A stretch of DNA of 14,456 nucleotides, taken from NCBI GenBank assembly GCA_900128585.1, contig LT642566.1, positions 1-14,456 of the forward strand. Direction: 5' to 3'. Below the pieces are notes generated by a model, which saw nothing but the letters and a program-made list of their open reading frames with translations, had not been told where the DNA came from and ran no database searches. Positions 7,639-14,456 of this stretch are shown here, one piece after another (the stretch's first letter is position 1; every line of letters starts with the position of its first letter). The stretch is from Stramenopiles sp. TOSAG23-3. Lineage: Eukaryota > Sar. Position numbers and translations under genes: made by a program.

Positions 7639-8600
7639 TACTTTTGTTTTATGCGGTGTGGTGGGTTGGTGTGATAATGAAAGGGAAAAAAGAGTATTTA
7701 TATCTGTCTCTGTTTATTTGTTTGTATCTGCTTTAAACTTTCTCTATCACTTTTTCAGTGAGATTGAAATCTACTATGTTTGGTTTTGTTTATATAAATA
7801 CTACTGTCGTAACAACAAAACTGCCACACAACACACCACAAACAAAAAACAACCACACAACGAACGAAGAAGAAAGAAAAAAACAAACAACTATCATCAA
7901 AAAAAACAATCTTCCGGTAGTACCTGGTATGGTACTACCATTATGACACAGCATTGTTTTATTTTTAAAATTATTTTTCGCAATATAAAACAACAACAAA
8001 AAACTGTACGATGTTGTACGATATAGAAGATAGAAGAAGAAATAAATAATTTTATTTTTTTAAATGAGAAGGAGATGAGAAAGTTTTCTTGTTTTTTAGT
8101 ATTTATCTTTTTTTATATTAACAATATAATAAATTATACTTTTTTTTTAATTGTTATCCAATATAAATATCATTTTATAATTAATTAAGTAATAAAAACT
8201 CCTTAATCTAATAATATTTTTTAAATAAGGAATTATATTTTTATGAAATTGATTTAGTCGTTCTTCGAGTATATTTTTGGACTCTCACAGCCTCGATTTA
8301 TTTATGCTATGATGATCTATTGATTGTTGTTTTCTTTCAATTGTTTATAAGTCCACGAAAGTGATAAACTAATTCCTTTGGTAATTGTAGCCTTAATTTA
8401 TTTATCCGCTTTATGATAGGGGAATGTTAGTAATATAATTTGTATACTTTATAGTAGGGAATCTCAATCATCATCATCGTCTCAATTCCAATTTTCTTTC
8501 GTCGTGAGATAAAATATTATACAAGTAGAAAAGATTTGGTCCAATATTTTAGAAAAATTTCATATTGTCTTAACTTTCAAACTTTGCAATTTCTTTCAAA
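7639..8600. other. AT-rich spacer upstream of ZIP gene
   Basis: These 962 bases lie between the COMMD9-like stop and the ZIP start. They are A/T-rich, with A-rich ACAAACAAA-type stretches at about 7810-7910 and T-rich stretches at 8040-8160. Open frames here are low complexity (Lys/Asn/Gln/Thr runs) and not credible genes. A hairpin lies at 7916-7939. The promoter of the ZIP gene must be here, but I recognise no specific element. Confidence 0.6.
7916..7939. repeat. Perfect palindrome about 280 bp upstream of ZIP start
   Basis: GGTAGTACC and GGTACTACC form a perfect 9-bp inverted repeat around the six-base spacer TGGTAT. It stands out in an A-rich, low-complexity region and could be a binding site for a dimeric regulator of the ZIP gene. 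This is inference; no family is recognised. Confidence 0.6.
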
Positions 8601-9179
8601 TCATGTTCTACTCAATGCCCCGAGCTGATCCCGTATTTTGTGCATACCATCTATCAGGGTCCCAAGGCTTTCTTTGCTCAACTCAAAATTTACACTTTTC
8701 ACCGCGGGCGGTTCCGATGCCGTTCGTGGCTGTTCCTTCACTTTTAAATCCAACACGACGGTGGGGACGTGCATCCGTGACATCTGCTGGGAGGACACTT
8801 TTACGTCTACTTGCCAGTTCATATCGACCATTCGGGGCCACGATATCATTTTGCGGGAAGCATCGGCCTTCCAATCTAACAAATTACGGCCTACGGTCTT
8901 TGCGATTAGCTTCTTCAACTTGTCGTCCAAGCTCGGGTCGCAGCAGTTATAAATGGCCTGGTAGTCGACTTGCGCGGACGCCGAGTACAACGACTTCGCT
9001 ATAACATGCCTTGCCGCCTCCAGCACAGCCCTAACTTCCCCTTGCTTAATCCCAAGCCCATCCGCTACTTTATCGGCAGGCGCGTATGACAGGTCCCCAC
9101 GGTAATGAAAGGCGTATGCAAACACTTCCTCCAATATGGTCTTATTTTTTGCGCCCATCAGGGCGGTCAGTGCAGACAT
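8601..9179 (-). CDS. COMMD9: COMMD9-like COMM-domain protein
   Basis: Predicted 192-residue protein, close to the usual COMMD9 length of about 198. COMMD proteins form a ring that, with CCDC22 and CCDC93 (CCC complex) and Retriever, recycles membrane proteins from endosomes. The N-terminal half (about 1-110) is helical, as in the HN domain. The COMM domain occupies about 116-190, with WPRMVDMNWQVDVKVSSQQ, SRMHVPTVVLDLKV and FELSKESLGTLIDGMHKIRDQL. Among COMMD paralogues the phrases VDxxWxVDxKxSS, SRMxVPT and LSKExLxTxxDGxxxIRDQL fit COMMD9 best. The start ATG has A at -3 and begins MSAL, similar to the MAAL of animal homologues. No signal peptide or membrane segment; it should be cytosolic and endosome-associated. 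It is on the same strand as its two neighbours but has its own spacers. Confidence 0.9.
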   Translation of the reverse strand: MSALTALMGAKNKTILEEVFAYAFHYRGDLSYAPADKVADGLGIKQGEVRAVLEAARHVIAKSLYSASAQVDYQAIYNCCDPSLDDKLKKLIAKTVGRNLLDWKADASRKMISWPRMVDMNWQVDVKVSSQQMSRMHVPTVVLDLKVKEQPRTASEPPAVKSVNFELSKESLGTLIDGMHKIRDQLGALSRT

Positions 9180-9842
9180 ACTTTGTACAAAAATTGAATA
9201 AAGATGGTGGTGGATGGTAAGTACCGCTGTGTACCAAATCGGTTAAAATTGAGTGTGGGACGAAATTATGTACAATCCACAATTAACGAAATCATGGAGA
9301 TGTTTCTTTTTCATGTCTATCTATACAGATACAAAATTCATTATTAATTTTTTACGTATCACATTATATATATTATTATATAATAAAATAAAAAAATATT
9401 TATTATTATTCTCTTTTATTATTACAGAGAGAAGAAGACGACAGAACAGGGAGTGTGATGTGAATGATGAAGTGAGGATGATTATGATACGACGGACGAC
9501 GGTGCGAGTAATAAATGAAAAAATGAAATATAGACTACCTTAATATCATAATATATAGTTATATAATTATAGAACCAAAATATTAAACAGAACGAAATCA
9601 GAAAAAAGATTTTATGGCTTTTTTGTTTTAAATATATGTTAATAGGATAAATATCATTTGTAGGGAAATCCTTATTATTACTTAGTTGTTTATTTCGAGT
9701 AGTACAGGACGGGAGGAGGAGGTAGGGAAAAAAGTATATGATATTAAAAAGAGACACGTAAATTTTGTTAAAAAATTTTAACTTCTTAGTTAACTAACGA
9801 ATTATGCACTCAATTCTTTCCAAGAAAGATAACAGGAATCGT
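9180..9842. other. AT-rich spacer between RPL15 and COMMD9-like gene
   Basis: These 663 bases are very AT-rich, especially 9335-9420 and 9540-9680, with a more mixed purine-rich patch at 9425-9500. No convincing gene; the open frames are Ile/Tyr/Lys/Asn-rich translations of AT-rich DNA. It holds the COMMD9-like promoter and the RPL15 3' flank. Confidence 0.6.
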
Positions 9843-10460
9843 CTAACGGTAACGTTTAAGTTTAAGTACGTTGCGACGTTTCCAGTTTCCACGCCATGAG
9901 GAACCTATAATCTTGTTGGCGCGATGTCCCCTCTTTCTCAATCCACGACCGGAGCGTCCTGCCGACGTCAACCCGCGCATTTCACGGTGCTTGTGTGTTG
10001 GGTTGCAGATCCAGTTAACGCGGGCGTCGTTGCGGATGGCGTTGTGCTGGACATCCACAAGGATAACTTCGAAATATTTCCAGGAACTGTCGCTGTTTAC
10101 CCAGTAGCTGTTCAATACGCGCAAGTTTCCGCATACTCGTCCAACACGTTCTTCTGCGATACTACGCAAGTTACGGCGGGCTTTCAATTGGTTGATACCT
10201 TGGTGCTTTGGTTTACCGTAAACAATACCTTTGTTGTTTTGGCGTTTGCGTCCACCGCGGCGTACAGCAACACGGTATACAACGAAGCCTTGCTTAGCTT
10301 TGTAACCCAATCGGCGGGCCTTGTCCGGACGCGTTGGCTTGGTTATGCGTTGGATCTTTTTGCCTTGGCGGTATTCCCAAGCACGAAGACGAAGCAAGTA
10401 GCGAAGGACATCACTTTGCTTTTTCTTCCAGATTTCTTCCAAATATTTGTATGCAGTCAT
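9843..10460 (-). CDS. RPL15: 60S ribosomal protein L15 (eL15)
   Basis: Complete 205-residue protein, one residue longer than human RPL15. It is a basic structural protein of the eukaryotic cytosolic large ribosomal subunit. It begins [32 protein letters not shown], the conserved eL15 start. It continues with [45 protein letters not shown], the [10 protein letters not shown] segment, [21 protein letters not shown] and the C-terminal [19 protein letters not shown] block. (Only short pieces are quoted; all are in order without gaps.) The ATG lies in an ACAATGA context with A at -3. Single exon. It is divergent from RPL10, with a spacer of about 1.4 kb, too long to be obviously a shared bidirectional promoter. 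Confidence 0.98.
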   Translation of the reverse strand: MTAYKYLEEIWKKKQSDVLRYLLRLRAWEYRQGKKIQRITKPTRPDKARRLGYKAKQGFVVYRVAVRRGGRKRQNNKGIVYGKPKHQGINQLKARRNLRSIAEERVGRVCGNLRVLNSYWVNSDSSWKYFEVILVDVQHNAIRNDARVNWICNPTHKHREMRGLTSAGRSGRGLRKRGHRANKIIGSSWRGNWKRRNVLKLKRYR

Positions 10461-11317
10461 TGTTAATGATAGATAAGATTTGTTTTTTTGGTGTGTTTAT
10501 TAATTTATCTTGGGGAACTCTCTCTTCCTTCGGTAAATCTTTCTTTGCATCCAACTTCTTTCCGTAACGAACATGGTCACCGTACCGTTGAAAGAAAGGA
10601 GGGGGTGGGGGATTCTTTTAACCTTTCTTTATTATATTATTATTATATTAAATATGAAGTCAATCGAACTACCACAGGCAGGCACGCAGTATTATTTTTT
10701 TATTATTATAGCGAACTAAGTAGGTTTTAGGAATTTATTGATAAATATATAATATTTTGTTTTCTCTTACAGAGTATTGATAAAGTAAATAGTATCTATT
10801 TAAAAAATGATAATTGTGGAATGGTTAAATTATTCTACCTTAATTAATGAAGCGGAGAAATTCTACCACTCAATTTAATCTTCAGAAGAAAAAATAATAT
10901 AAAAAACCCTATCAAAAAAATAAAGAATAAAAGAAACATTACAATGGAAAACAACAGAGAATACGAAACCATTGCAATACTAATATATAACTACAACTCA
11001 TAGTCTAAATATAAATATAAGTGCAAACAAATGAACCAGACACCAACCAATCAATTCATCAATACTGTGTGGATGTATATTATTCATCCTATCCTTCATT
11101 CATCATCGAACAATAATTTATATAGGAACAATAACATACAACTATTTATATATAGTATACTAATGTGTTCCATTTTCCCTACCGAACCATAACATACTCA
11201 CAGCATTATTAAATTGATTGGTTGTCAATGCATCAATCGGAATCAATAAGTAAGGAATGTTATGACTATTGCAAATAGTCAGCACGTTTTGATTTACTTC
11301 ATCCTCATATTAAAAAG
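10461..11317. other. AT-rich spacer upstream of RPL15
   Basis: Between the RPL15 start and the left inverted-repeat arm lie 857 bases. A mixed-composition patch at about 10505-10615, with GGAACTCTC, CTTCCTTCGG and a G-rich run at 10600-10611, is the likely RPL15 promoter or 5' leader. The rest is A/T-rich and holds no credible gene. A small hairpin lies at 11263-11281 (TGACTATT and AATAGTCA, loop GCA). The palindrome AAAAGATCTTTT (11313-11324) sits across the left edge of the inverted-repeat arm. Confidence 0.55.
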
Positions 11318-11396
11318 ATCTTTTAATCTTCTTACCTAAAAACAAAATATTATTCACGCACATCTATCTCCTTAATTTACAAAGCAGCAATCTCCA
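11318..11396. repeat. Left arm of a 79-bp perfect inverted repeat
   Basis: These 79 bases match the reverse complement of 14378-14456 at every position, from ATCTTTTAATCTTCTTACC at the outer end through CGCACATCTATCTCC to AGCAGCAATCTCCA at the inner end. Inward of 11396 the two sides diverge after a one-base offset (AATGC against ATGC). The arms enclose 2981 bp holding RPL10 and the TEDC1-like gene. Confidence 0.95.
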
Positions 11397-11887
11397 ATGC
11401 TATATGTATATACTATTAAAATCGTTCGGAAGTATATGCTGTCTGTATATAAATATTATGGACTCTACTATTAATATGTACTTTTATGGTCTGTATTATT
11501 TCCTATCTTTTACATCCATTATGATTCAGACGCTATCTGCATATTGTTTTAATATATCTCTTTGCTATGCGTACGTATTCAATCAAACACAAGAAGAAAT
11601 GGGAAAGTCATCTTTCCCATTTTTCTTTTTTTAAACATGAACATAGTCACACCATTATACAAAAGAAAAACAACAAACGAAGAAAGGATGAAACAAAAAA
11701 GTATCCTCAGGTGTAAGTGGAATGAACCAGCGATTGAATGGCTACTTGGTCCGTATGTAGGAGAGGTAATGGAAGCCTCGATCGTGTAAAGAAGTAATAG
11801 AGTCATAAACTTCGGGTGCATACGTTCTTGTAGCCGCAAAGTATAAAGGAATAAAATTTGTATTACTTTAAAACAACTCGTTTAACC
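11397..11887. other. Spacer and 5' flank of RPL10
   Basis: AT-rich region of 491 bases between the left inverted-repeat arm and the RPL10 start. The more mixed composition from about 11690 to 11887 probably holds the RPL10 promoter and 5' leader. A hairpin followed by T residues lies at 11597-11636. Open frames here are short and not convincing. Confidence 0.5.
11597..11636. repeat. 11-bp hairpin followed by T-rich tract
   Basis: AAATGGGAAAG and CTTTCCCATTT pair perfectly around a four-base TCAT loop (11597-11622) and are followed by TTTTC and seven T residues. The layout resembles an intrinsic terminator or the end of a small RNA made by RNA polymerase III. In a eukaryotic spacer its function is unknown. 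The strand is uncertain; the T-tract suits a + strand transcript. Confidence 0.45.
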
Positions 11888-12547
11888 ATGGGTCGCCGTC
11901 CAGCTCGCTGCTATCGTTACTGCAAAAACAAGCCGTACATCAAATCGCGTTACTTGCGTGGTGTACCAGAATCCAAGATTCGAATCTATGACGTCGGAAA
12001 CAAGACGGCCAGTGTGGAAGAGTTCTCCCACTCCGTTCACTTGTGCTCCGACGAACGTGAACAGCTTTCTTCCAACTGCTTGGAAGCCGCGCGCATTTGC
12101 GCCAACAAGTACCTAGTAAAGACTTGCTCCAAGGACGGTTTCCACATGCGTATCCGCTGCCACCCTTTCCACGTGCTTCGTATCAATAAAATGCTTTCCT
12201 GTGCCGGTGCTGATAGACTTCAGACCGGTATGCGTGGTGCCTTCGGTAAACCCGAAGGTGTTTGCGCCCGCGTTAAGATTGGCCAGCCAATTATTTCTGT
12301 ACGAACCCACGAGAAGTTTGTGGATAACGCCGTCGAGGCCTTGCGTCGTTGCAAGTTTAAGTTCGCCGGACGCCAAAAGTTGATTCTGTCGAACAAGTGG
12401 GGGTTCACCAAATGGATGCGTGAAGATTACTTGCGAATGCGCGAAGAAGGAACCCTTATCCCGGCCGGCAACCTAGCCAAGTACATTCCAGCACACGGGC
12501 CACTTCCAGGAGGCCCGGGAACCAAAAACCCGGACTTCAGAGCATAA
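11888..12547 (+). CDS. RPL10: 60S ribosomal protein L10 (uL16)
   Basis: Complete 219-residue protein of the cytosolic large ribosomal subunit, close to the 214 of human RPL10. It sits near the peptidyl-transferase centre and is needed for late 60S maturation. It begins [20 protein letters not shown], followed by [14 protein letters not shown]. The most diagnostic block is [20 protein letters not shown], then [20 protein letters not shown] and SNKWGFTKW lie near the C-terminus. The start is the first ATG, in a near-perfect ACCATGG context. The C-terminal tail after [10 protein letters not shown] is Gly/Pro-rich ([10 protein letters not shown]) and somewhat different from animal homologues. Single exon. 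It is convergent with the TEDC1-like gene and divergent from RPL15, and it lies inside the 79-bp inverted repeat. Confidence 0.99.
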   Translation: MGRRPARCYRYCKNKPYIKSRYLRGVPESKIRIYDVGNKTASVEEFSHSVHLCSDEREQLSSNCLEAARICANKYLVKTCSKDGFHMRIRCHPFHVLRINKMLSCAGADRLQTGMRGAFGKPEGVCARVKIGQPIISVRTHEKFVDNAVEALRRCKFKFAGRQKLILSNKWGFTKWMREDYLRMREEGTLIPAGNLAKYIPAHGPLPGGPGTKNPDFRA

Positions 12548-13084
12548 GGGCACTGCCCTGCCCGCCACCGCACTTGTTGTGGAACCGAGCTGGAATAAGG
12601 GACTGTACCTGGTTGTTCGGTTTTTTGGCAATAATTTATACGTATTTCGACGTGAGGAAGAGTTCAGGGGAAGTATAATTTATAGCTAAGCAAAGTAGTA
12701 GTGGGCATGTTTTACCTTGTTGGACGCTCAACCGTTTCTGCGTACATTTTTTACATCTCGAAGAATAAAGACTTCAGATTTATTTTACACACACTCAATT
12801 TCACTCTCATGGCCTGGAAGAAGCAACTTGCGCCCAGCCGCCGCGTGCAATTTGCATTTTCCCTCTGCTGTCTTTTATTTCTCTCCATCCGCGTGCACAC
12901 TTTGCTTACATCATAGTTCGACTATATCTATCTAATACAAATATAATTTGTTTTTTTTTCTTCTATACAAACAATTTATTTTTTACATTACAAGTTTACC
13001 CCCCGCTTGCCAACACACGTTGCCGTCCAATGGCAACATTGTGGTGGTGGTGGGTGATCCATCTATACCTCCTCGCTTCTAATT
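12548..13084. other. Spacer between convergent RPL10 and TEDC1-like genes
   Basis: These 537 bases start with a G+C-rich RPL10 3' flank (12548-12630) and end with poly-T and a G+C-rich patch before the TEDC1 stop. A small hairpin (GTTGCC and GGCAAC, 13019-13037) lies in the TEDC1 3' flank. A possible 35-residue membrane peptide frame at 12809-12916 is listed separately. Nothing else is recognised. Confidence 0.5.
12809..12916 (+). CDS. Possible 35-residue single-span membrane peptide
   Basis: A short frame from ATG (C at -3, G at +4) to TAG. It encodes a basic head (MAWKKQLAPSRR) followed by a hydrophobic stretch of about 15 residues (FAFSLCCLLFLSIRV) and a short tail. Its base composition is much closer to the genes than to the AT-rich spacer around it, and it sits where a 5' leader-like AT-rich stretch precedes it. 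The frame is open upstream to 12701 without another in-frame ATG in a good position. I recognise no family. It could be a real microprotein (for example a small subunit of a membrane complex) or a chance frame in RPL10's extended 3' flank. Confidence 0.3.
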   Translation: MAWKKQLAPSRRVQFAFSLCCLLFLSIRVHTLLTS

Positions 13085-14245
13085 TTATCGCTGGGCATTG
13101 CGAAGCCCAAGGTTTGCCTCTATAAAGTCCATCGCCTCTTCCAGACGCTCCCCTAGCAGGGTTCTGTCGAAATTGGGGTCTGCGCCGACACCATCGTTTC
13201 TCACTGGCCGTTTGGATGCGACCCTCGAACACCAGTCCCAAAACCCCATGGACAGGGCCATGGCGCGGTTCCCGTCTTTGCAGTTACGTACCAAGCCATC
13301 GATTGCTGAGTCCACCCGCCGTGGGCTTCTGTGGTGTCGCCCGTACAAGAAGAGCGCCAGGGCCAGCGGGGACTCCAGCTTCAGGTGTGGGTCTGCGGAC
13401 ACGACAGTAGCGTTGTATTTCTCAAACGTTCCCAGGGCTCTCCCTAAGCGAACATACGCGTTCCGAGCTGCGCACATCGTGTCCCGCAACTGCTTTTGAA
13501 CCGTTTCGTATGCCGACGGCAACTCCAGGGCTTTCATAGACTTCCATTCAATCGAGCCTGAGAGGGAGCCCCCCCGGAATGGCGCTTTTTCGGCCTTAAG
13601 GTCCACACTGTACGTATCACGAAACGGCAACGGCAGGCGCCCCCAAAATGCAAGCTCGTTCTTGTGCTGTTTTTTGGCATCCTTTGCCCCAGGAGACGCG
13701 CCCGATGCCGGCGCAGGGCTGCGCCCATAAATTTCTATCAAAACATATCTTTCAACGATGCAAAATTTGGCTATACAAAAGCACAGGGCAAGTAGTAGCC
13801 CGTGCGCGTCATCGTCGCTGTCCTTGTTCTGGCCAACCAGTTCACGTACCTGGTCGAACGGGTACCCGATTTCGATCAAGTTGTCGCACACAAAATACAC
13901 GACTGAGTCGAAGTGAAACTTACGGCTGCCGTTCTTCCCAACGACTAAACGCCACGCCTCGGACAACATTTCCTTTGTGTTTTCCTGCGCCGCAAGCGCC
14001 TCGTCCCTACCCAACAATTCCAGCAGCAACAAATCGTGCAGGGCTTTCCACAGCGCAGGGCACATGTCGGCCTTACCGCAACTAGCACGACGAAACACTT
14101 CCGGGTTTACAGATGTTATCCCATGAATATGTAAAACTTTACAGACAAACTGAACCGCTTCCTTACCCGTTGGTGGTGGTGACGGGGACACTGCCCCCCC
14201 GCCTTCTTTTCCACCGGGTGAGCCCTCTATTGCGATTGAGCTCAT
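13085..14245 (-). CDS. TEDC1: TEDC1-like tubulin epsilon/delta complex protein
   Basis: Predicted 386-residue protein. TEDC1, with TEDC2 and epsilon- and delta-tubulin, is needed to keep centriole triplet microtubules. After a Gly/Ser/Pro-rich leader (about 1-28), the N-terminal part has NPEVFRRASCGKAD..PALWKAL (47-69), close to the PEIFRRA..ALWxLL signature of TEDC1. A second block follows with FVCDNLIEIGYP (118-129) and LLLALCFCIAKFCIVERYVL (150-169), matching the family's GYP and LLLALSWL region. A low-complexity Ala/Ser/Pro/Lys linker (176-196) comes next. The C-terminal half is helical, and MGFWDWCSRVAS (333-344) matches the FWxWM end motif. The family match rests on remembered motifs and is moderate. 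The start ATG has G at -3 and is followed directly by a family-like leader; an E2F-like site lies just upstream. It is convergent with RPL10 and is enclosed by the inverted repeat. Confidence 0.65.
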   Translation of the reverse strand: MSSIAIEGSPGGKEGGGAVSPSPPPTGKEAVQFVCKVLHIHGITSVNPEVFRRASCGKADMCPALWKALHDLLLLELLGRDEALAAQENTKEMLSEAWRLVVGKNGSRKFHFDSVVYFVCDNLIEIGYPFDQVRELVGQNKDSDDDAHGLLLALCFCIAKFCIVERYVLIEIYGRSPAPASGASPGAKDAKKQHKNELAFWGRLPLPFRDTYSVDLKAEKAPFRGGSLSGSIEWKSMKALELPSAYETVQKQLRDTMCAARNAYVRLGRALGTFEKYNATVVSADPHLKLESPLALALFLYGRHHRSPRRVDSAIDGLVRNCKDGNRAMALSMGFWDWCSRVASKRPVRNDGVGADPNFDRTLLGERLEEAMDFIEANLGLRNAQR

Positions 14246-14255
14246 CGCGCCGCTC

Positions 14256-14266
14256 TCCCGCCAAAA
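14256..14266 (-). promoter_or_regulatory. E2F-like site just upstream of TEDC1 start
   Basis: Read on the minus strand, these bases are TTTTGGCGGGA, matching the classical E2F/DP site TTTSGCGC / TTTGGCGGGA. It ends ten bases before the TEDC1 ATG. E2F/DP factors drive S-phase genes in animals, plants and many protists, and centriole duplication genes are common targets. A real site would make TEDC1 cell-cycle regulated. A chance match in a G+C-rich leader is possible. Confidence 0.45.
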
Positions 14267-14377
14267 TATTCAACCCCGGGATGAAATCCTGGCTGTTGAC
14301 GGCAATCAATGCTGTTGATTTCACAACAAAATCATCTCTCCATGCGCGCTGTTTCGTATTACCATAATCAATATGCA

Positions 14378-14456
14378 TGGAGATTGCTGCTTTGTAAATT
14401 AAGGAGATAGATGTGCGTGAATAATATTTTGTTTTTAGGTAAGAAGATTAAAAGAT
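14378..14456. repeat. Right arm of the 79-bp perfect inverted repeat
   Basis: Reverse complement of 11318-11396 without a mismatch. It runs to the last base of the window, so the true outer end of the repeat is not visible. If it continues as at the left arm, the next base beyond the window should be C, completing the AAAAGATC palindrome half seen at 11313-11324. The 132 bases between this arm and the TEDC1 start hold the TEDC1 promoter region. Confidence 0.95.

Noticed and set aside
7583-8026. A 147-codon + strand frame overlapping the ZIP start
   Set aside because: It begins antisense to the ZIP signal peptide and continues through A-rich low-complexity DNA; composition is Lys/Asn/Gln/Thr runs, not a protein family.
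9924-10466. A 180-codon + strand frame opposite RPL15
   Set aside because: RPL15 on the minus strand is unmistakable; this is its shadow.
13648-14085. A 145-codon + strand frame opposite the TEDC1-like gene
   Set aside because: It is a shadow frame in G+C-rich coding DNA without motifs.
1-14456. tRNA or rRNA genes
   Set aside because: Phrases such as GGTTCGAAG near 1321 resemble a B box, but no paired stems or acceptor arms fit around them.
1-14456. Introns in the predicted genes
   Set aside because: Every recognised protein is continuous across its conserved length, so no splice is needed; the upstream part of the first gene cannot be judged.

Overview
This window looks like nuclear DNA of a unicellular, probably flagellated eukaryote. 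Eukaryote-specific proteins are encoded throughout: cytosolic ribosomal proteins eL15 and uL16, a COMMD9-like subunit, a LIV-1-like ZIP transporter and a probable TEDC1 (epsilon/delta-tubulin complex) protein. Starts sit in A/G(-3) contexts, no Shine-Dalgarno pattern is seen, and the standard code with TAA, TAG and TGA stops fits. All eight predicted genes read as single exons. Coding regions are clearly richer in G+C than the very AT-rich spacers. The uL16 sequence reminded me of stramenopile (diatom-type) homologues, but this is only an impression and the lineage is not settled.

Layout: (1) 2-790, + strand, the 3' part of a DAO-type FAD oxidoreductase. (2) 1334-2815, +, a secreted protein with three six-cysteine modules followed by a phage/bacterial-type N-acetylmuramidase domain. 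(3) 3537-4442, +, an unrecognised protein ending in two copies of a Cys/His-rich module. (4) About 4650-6075, an array of degenerate repeats of about 310 bp that still carry pieces of an acidic reading frame. (5) 6133-7638, -, a ZIP metal transporter. (6) 8601-9179, -, COMMD9-like. (7) 9843-10460, -, RPL15. (8) 11888-12547, +, RPL10, divergent from RPL15. (9) 13085-14245, -, TEDC1-like, convergent with RPL10. A perfect 79-bp inverted repeat (11318-11396 and 14378-14456) brackets RPL10 and TEDC1, and its right arm reaches the last base of the window.

The genes do not form one pathway. RPL15 and RPL10 serve the large ribosomal subunit, the COMMD protein endosomal cargo retrieval, ZIP metal import, and TEDC1 centrioles or basal bodies. 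The muramidase would fit a bacteria-eating or bacteria-defending protist. The most unusual items are the muramidase fusion (a likely horizontal acquisition), the tandem Cys/His-module protein, the repeat array with a conserved peptide frame, the long inverted repeat, and an E2F-like site just before the TEDC1 start.
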